Shown here: piece by piece, positions 60,677 through 64,000 of the stretch
Layout of the letters: each line of letters begins with the position of its first letter
Position numbering within the stretch: position 1 is the stretch's first letter
Assembly (NCBI GenBank): GCA_903932145.1
Contig: CAIZFE010000062.1
Location: forward strand, 1 to 64,000
Length of the DNA stretch: 64,000 nt
Direction of reading: 5' to 3'
Source: an uncultured Rhodopila sp.
GTDB taxonomy: Bacteria; Pseudomonadota; Alphaproteobacteria; Acetobacterales; Acetobacteraceae
Position numbers and translations under genes: made by a program
The notes under the pieces: model-generated
The model's database searches: none
Told to the model about the DNA's origin: nothing
Seen by the model: only the letters and a program-made list of their open reading frames with translations

Positions 60677-62204
60677 TCTCGGCACGTCGTTTCTGGCCAG
60701 TGTCTCGCGCGACCCTCACGCCACCGCCATCGTCGATGGCGATCTGCGCCTGACCTACGCGGACTGGCTGCCCCGCATTTCCGCCATCGTCGCGGGCCTG
60801 GACGCGCTGGGTATAGAGCACGGCGACCACCTGGTCTGCCTGCTGCAAAACCGGTGGGAGGCCGCGACCCTCCACTGGGCCTGCCAGTTCGCTGGCATCA
60901 TCCTGACGCCGCTGAACTGGCGCACCACGTCGGAGGAACTCGACTTCTGTCTGGCCGACGCCGGCGCGGTCGCGCTGGCATACGATGACAGCGCGGCGAG
61001 CGCCGTCCGCGGGTCCGAGACAGCGGCGAAATTGCCCCGGATTCGCGTCGGCATCGCCGAACCGGGCGAAACCGCCTTCGCCGATCTGCTGAACGCGACC
61101 GCCCCCGAAGCAACACCCCGCGCTAACGCCGACGCGTGGTCGCTGATGCTCTACACCTCCGGCACCACGTCGCGCCCGAAAGGCGTTCCCCGCCGTCATC
61201 GCGCCGAACGCGCCGCCGCGATCGCGCATGTCGCGCAAAACCTGTACCGCCGCGGCGAGTGCACCCTCGGCGTGATGCCCCTGTATCACACGATGGGGGT
61301 GCGCTCCCTGTTGGCGATGTCGCTGATCGGCGGCACCTTCGTTTGTCTGCGGCGCTTCGATGTCCCCGCTGCACTGGCGGCGATCGAGCGCGACCGGATC
61401 AGCAATCTCTATCTCGTCCCGACGCTGTACCATGATCTGGTGCATCATCCGCTGTTTGCTTCGACGGACGTCTCCAGCGTCCGCAAACTGGGGTTTGCCG
61501 GCGCGCCGATGACAGATGGATTGCTGCAAACACTGCAAGCGGCATTCCGGCCCGATTTATTCGTCAATCATTACGGCAGCTCGGAAATCTATACTTACAC
61601 CATCAATGATGACGCGCCCCGCAAACCCGGGTGTGCCGGCCGCGCCGGACTCAACCAAATGATCCGGGTGGTGGATTTGAACGATCCTCTGGTGCCGGCA
61701 GCAACCGGTCAGGAAGGCGAAATCGCCGCGCTGTTGGCCGGCGACGAGGCGTTCGAGGGCTACTGGCGCCGGCCCGAAGCGGATGCGCGGGCGCTGCGCG
61801 ACGGCTGGTTCCTGACCGGCGATACCGGCTACTTCGACGCCGACGGCGACCTGTTCGTCACCGGCCGGGTGGATGACATGATTATCACCGGCGGCGAAAA
61901 CGTTTCTCCAGTAGAAATAGAAAACTGCCTGTCGCTGCATCCCGCAGTGGCCGAGGTGGCTGTCGTCGGACTGCCTGACGCCCGCTGGGGCAAGATCGTC
62001 ACCGCCTTCATCAAACGCCGCGGCACGGTTGAGCCGGACGAACTGGACGCGTTCTGCCGCCGGTCCGGACTCGCACCCTACAAACGCCCGCGCCGCATCG
62101 TGTTCGTTGACGACATCCCGAAATCCCCCGTCGGCAAGCTCTTGCGCCGCAAGCTGGTCGCGGGCGACTACACACCAGAAACCTCCAAGGACTCCAACGT
62201 ATGA
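60669..62204 (+). CDS. hmfD: Acyl-CoA ligase, probable 2-furoate-CoA ligase
   Basis: A 511-residue AMP-forming ligase. The phosphate loop is LMLYTSGTTSRPKGVPRRH (a Ser replaces the usual Gly of TTG), then YGSSEIYTY, the adenine site GWFLTGDTGYFD, hinge GRVDDMIITGGENV, and the C-terminal catalytic Lys in SPVGKLLRR. It would make the CoA thioester that HmfABC hydroxylates. It overlaps hmfC by 8 bases and hmfE by four. Confidence 0.72.
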   Translation: MLDLGTSFLASVSRDPHATAIVDGDLRLTYADWLPRISAIVAGLDALGIEHGDHLVCLLQNRWEAATLHWACQFAGIILTPLNWRTTSEELDFCLADAGAVALAYDDSAASAVRGSETAAKLPRIRVGIAEPGETAFADLLNATAPEATPRANADAWSLMLYTSGTTSRPKGVPRRHRAERAAAIAHVAQNLYRRGECTLGVMPLYHTMGVRSLLAMSLIGGTFVCLRRFDVPAALAAIERDRISNLYLVPTLYHDLVHHPLFASTDVSSVRKLGFAGAPMTDGLLQTLQAAFRPDLFVNHYGSSEIYTYTINDDAPRKPGCAGRAGLNQMIRVVDLNDPLVPAATGQEGEIAALLAGDEAFEGYWRRPEADARALRDGWFLTGDTGYFDADGDLFVTGRVDDMIITGGENVSPVEIENCLSLHPAVAEVAVVGLPDARWGKIVTAFIKRRGTVEPDELDAFCRRSGLAPYKRPRRIVFVDDIPKSPVGKLLRRKLVAGDYTPETSKDSNV

Positions 62205-62983
62205 CCGAGACCCAACAAAAAGACGGTTTTCGCATTGAAATCGATCCCGCCCAACAGCGCGGCGACATCATCCTGGATCGCCCGCCGTTCAACACGGTCA
62301 TGATGCCGCAGCGCGACCAGTTGCGGCAGGCGTTTGAGGCACTGGACGCCGACGATCGAGTCCGCATCATCGTCCTGCGCGCCATGGGGGAACATTTTTC
62401 CTCCGGTGGCTACATCAAGGGATTCATCGAAGCCTCGCCGGAGACGGTGTCGAAACTGGCCTGGAACATCGCCGCCCCGGCGCGGTGTTCCAAGCCGGTA
62501 ATCGTCGCCAATCGTGGATTTTGTTTCGGTGTCGGCTTCGAAATCTCCCTCGCCTGCGACTTTCGTATCGCTTCCGAAACTGCTCGGTTTGCCCTGCCGG
62601 AACAAAAACTGGGGCAAATTCCCGGCTCCGGCGGATCGGCGCGGTTGCAGAAGATCATCGGGATCACCCGCACCAAGGACATGGTAATGCGGTCGCGGCG
62701 CATCCCGGCCAAACAGGCGTACGACTGGGGTATCGTTACCGAAGTGGTGCCGGACGCGGACCTGGAAGCGACCACGGACGCGCTGGTGAAGGAACTGTGC
62801 GAATTCGCCCCGCTGGCACAGCGCACCGCCAAGAAACTGCTGAACGACACCGAGGACGCGTCCCTGTCGATTGCCATCGAACTGGAGGGCCACTGCTACA
62901 GCCGCCTACGGTCGTCGGACGATTTCCGCGAGGGCGTCGCGGCCTTCCATGAAAAGCGGGCGCCGCAATTCAAGGGAAGCTGA
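62201..62983 (+). CDS. hmfE: Enoyl-CoA hydratase/isomerase family protein, probable HmfE
   Basis: A 260-residue crotonase-fold protein. The CoA-binding/oxyanion segments are LRAMGEHFSSGGYIKGF (first) and GFCFGVGFEISLACDFRIAS (second); the region PEQKLGQIPGSGGSARL has the usual Gly-rich turn. In the furoate pathway the equivalent is proposed to open or hydrolyse the oxidised ring thioester to 2-oxoglutarate, which enters the TCA cycle. Overlaps hmfD by ATGA. It is the last gene of the operon. Confidence 0.68.
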   Translation: MTETQQKDGFRIEIDPAQQRGDIILDRPPFNTVMMPQRDQLRQAFEALDADDRVRIIVLRAMGEHFSSGGYIKGFIEASPETVSKLAWNIAAPARCSKPVIVANRGFCFGVGFEISLACDFRIASETARFALPEQKLGQIPGSGGSARLQKIIGITRTKDMVMRSRRIPAKQAYDWGIVTEVVPDADLEATTDALVKELCEFAPLAQRTAKKLLNDTEDASLSIAIELEGHCYSRLRSSDDFREGVAAFHEKRAPQFKGS

Positions 62984-63096
62984 TCACGCAAACGGGAACC
63001 GGGACATTGCGGCATCGTGCATTGGCACGCTGCCGCGAAACCCGTATCGATGGACTCTGACGCACCGCCACGGAGCGAGCCAATCCGGATGACGCG

Positions 63097-63912
63097 ATGA
63101 AGATCCGCTTTTGGGGCACCCGCGGCGGCATCGCCGTTCCCGGCCCCGATACGCTGAAATACGGCGGCAACACCGCCTGTGTGGAGGTCTGTTGCGGACC
63201 GCATCGCATCATCCTGGACGCCGGGACCGGATTGCGGCCGCTGGGTGATGCGCTGATTGCCAGCGGGGCGGCGGTGGACGCGGATGTGCTGTTCAGCCAC
63301 TTGCATCTCGATCACATTATCGGGCTTGGCTTCTTCGCGCCGCTGTATCGGGCGGAGACGGTGTTGCGGTTACACGCGGGGAATATGTCGCAGAAGGCGT
63401 TGCGGCAGGCGTTGTCCACCAGTCTGTCGCCTCCGCTGATGCCGGATTTGCTCGGGGCGGCACGGGCCGGGGTTTCCATGCAGGCGTTCAAAGCCGGGGC
63501 GTCGTTGACTTTGCATCCCGGATTGGTCGTGGCGACCGCCGCCTTGAATCATCCCGGGGGAGTCATTGGGTACCGTATCATGTGGAACGGGAAATCGGTG
63601 GTTTACGTAACGGATACCGAACATACGCCCGGACACCCCGATCCGAACGTTGCGCTGTTGGCGAAGGGTGCCGACGTGCTGATCTATGACGCCAGCTTTA
63701 CCGATGCCGAGTTGCCGTCTCGCACCGGGTTCGGCCATTCGACCTGGCAGGAAGGCGTGCGGGTCGCCGAGGTGGCCGGCGCCGGACGCCTGGTGCCGTT
63801 CCACCACAGCAGTGCAAGGCGCGACCGCGACCTGGATGTTATCGTGGCGGCTGCCGAACAGGCCCGGCCCGGAACCATCGCGGCGTGCGAAGGCCTGACG
63901 CTGACGGTTTGA
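63097..63912 (+). CDS. Metallo-beta-lactamase-fold hydrolase
   Basis: A 271-residue metallo-hydrolase. The metal motif HLHLDHIIG (His-x-His-x-Asp-His) is near residues 68-76; later ligands are probably the His of LNHPGG, the Asp of VYVTDTEH, and a His near the end (PFHHSS). Of the cyclic-phosphodiesterase-like subgroup, with RFWGTRGGIAVPGPDTLKYGGNT at the N-terminus (G-T-R-G core). It lies 113 bp after hmfE and is probably separate. Confidence 0.78.
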   Translation: MKIRFWGTRGGIAVPGPDTLKYGGNTACVEVCCGPHRIILDAGTGLRPLGDALIASGAAVDADVLFSHLHLDHIIGLGFFAPLYRAETVLRLHAGNMSQKALRQALSTSLSPPLMPDLLGAARAGVSMQAFKAGASLTLHPGLVVATAALNHPGGVIGYRIMWNGKSVVYVTDTEHTPGHPDPNVALLAKGADVLIYDASFTDAELPSRTGFGHSTWQEGVRVAEVAGAGRLVPFHHSSARRDRDLDVIVAAAEQARPGTIAACEGLTLTV

Positions 63913-63985
63913 CCGCCGTCGCCGGTAGGCGATCCCGTTGTGTGCTGGTAGGGTTCACTCCGGTTTTACATGGAGGGAACGAATC

Positions 63986-64000
63986 ATGGATCTGGGACTG
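63986..64000 (+). CDS. Start of a further gene (partial)
   Basis: ATG at 63986 is preceded by GGAGGGAACGAATC, a strong ribosome site. The five codons visible (MDLGL) match the usual opening of short-chain dehydrogenases, but this is too short to be certain. The gene continues beyond the window. Confidence 0.4.

Noticed and set aside
1-64000. CRISPR arrays, tRNA and rRNA genes
   Set aside because: No regularly spaced direct repeats of CRISPR type and no tRNA-like or rRNA sequence noticed by eye; tRNAscan and Infernal runs would settle this.

Overview
The window is GC-rich, gene-dense chromosomal DNA from an alphaproteobacterium, most likely a member of the Acetobacteraceae (Rhodospirillales). 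The evidence is an Fo ATP synthase operon with two b-type subunits (atpI-B-E-F'-F) separate from any F1 genes, an intracellular PHB depolymerase of the cysteine-nucleophile type, a FixK-like regulator without cysteines, hydantoinase A/B genes, and a family of extragenic palindromes built on GTCATGGC...GCCATGAC. I see no rRNA, tRNA or CRISPR array.

Layout. 0-5 kb: MdtAB-type RND efflux pump flanked by palindromic and tandem repeats. 5.4-7.3 kb: LysR regulator coupled to an aspartyl-protease-like lipoprotein. 7.4-12 kb: hyuB-hyuA and a Crp/Fnr regulator. 12-19.4 kb: metabolic and unknown genes (DUF6629-like membrane protein, two coupled unknowns, PHB depolymerase, glutathione transferase, cupin, LLM flavoprotein, CBS-BON protein). 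20-24.8 kb: glpD, tandem universal stress protein, tannase-family esterase. 25-29 kb: stand-alone AlbA_2-type protein, PhzF-aminotransferase pair. 29-33.5 kb: ugpBAEC glycerol-3-phosphate importer behind a good Pho-box candidate; with glpD this forms a phosphate/glycerophosphate theme. 33.5-36 kb: a rearranged patch with a 5'-truncated gene, a Fic protein, an intact MntA antitoxin and a frameshifted HepT toxin. 36-42 kb: hydrolase, ABC exporter, two paralogous PEP-CTERM secreted proteins and long unassigned gaps. 42-44.7 kb: Fo operon. 44.8-51.3 kb: ROK kinase, thioesterase-HAD pair, RelE/HigB-HigA-like toxin-antitoxin pair, two glycosyltransferases, argG. 51.4-56.2 kb: PaiB-like protein, Xre-RES toxin-antitoxin pair, orphan DUF1778 antitoxin, and an AT-richer two-gene unit (PD-(D/E)XK nuclease-like protein plus an unknown). 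56.2-63 kb: a five-gene, tightly overlapping operon whose composition and order match hmfABCDE for 2-furoate degradation. 63.1-64 kb: a metallo-beta-lactamase-fold hydrolase and the first codons of a further gene.

The strongest biological stories are the hmf-type operon, the Pho-controlled ugp operon, and the toxin-antitoxin/defence-like patches at 33.9-36.0 and 52.1-56.2 kb. The palindrome family is also notable: it shows compensatory base changes between its arms, and in two places it lies inside reading frames, including the C-terminus of the molybdenum subunit of the furoate operon. The best candidate for an undescribed system is the nuclease-like plus unknown gene pair at 54.5-56.15 kb.
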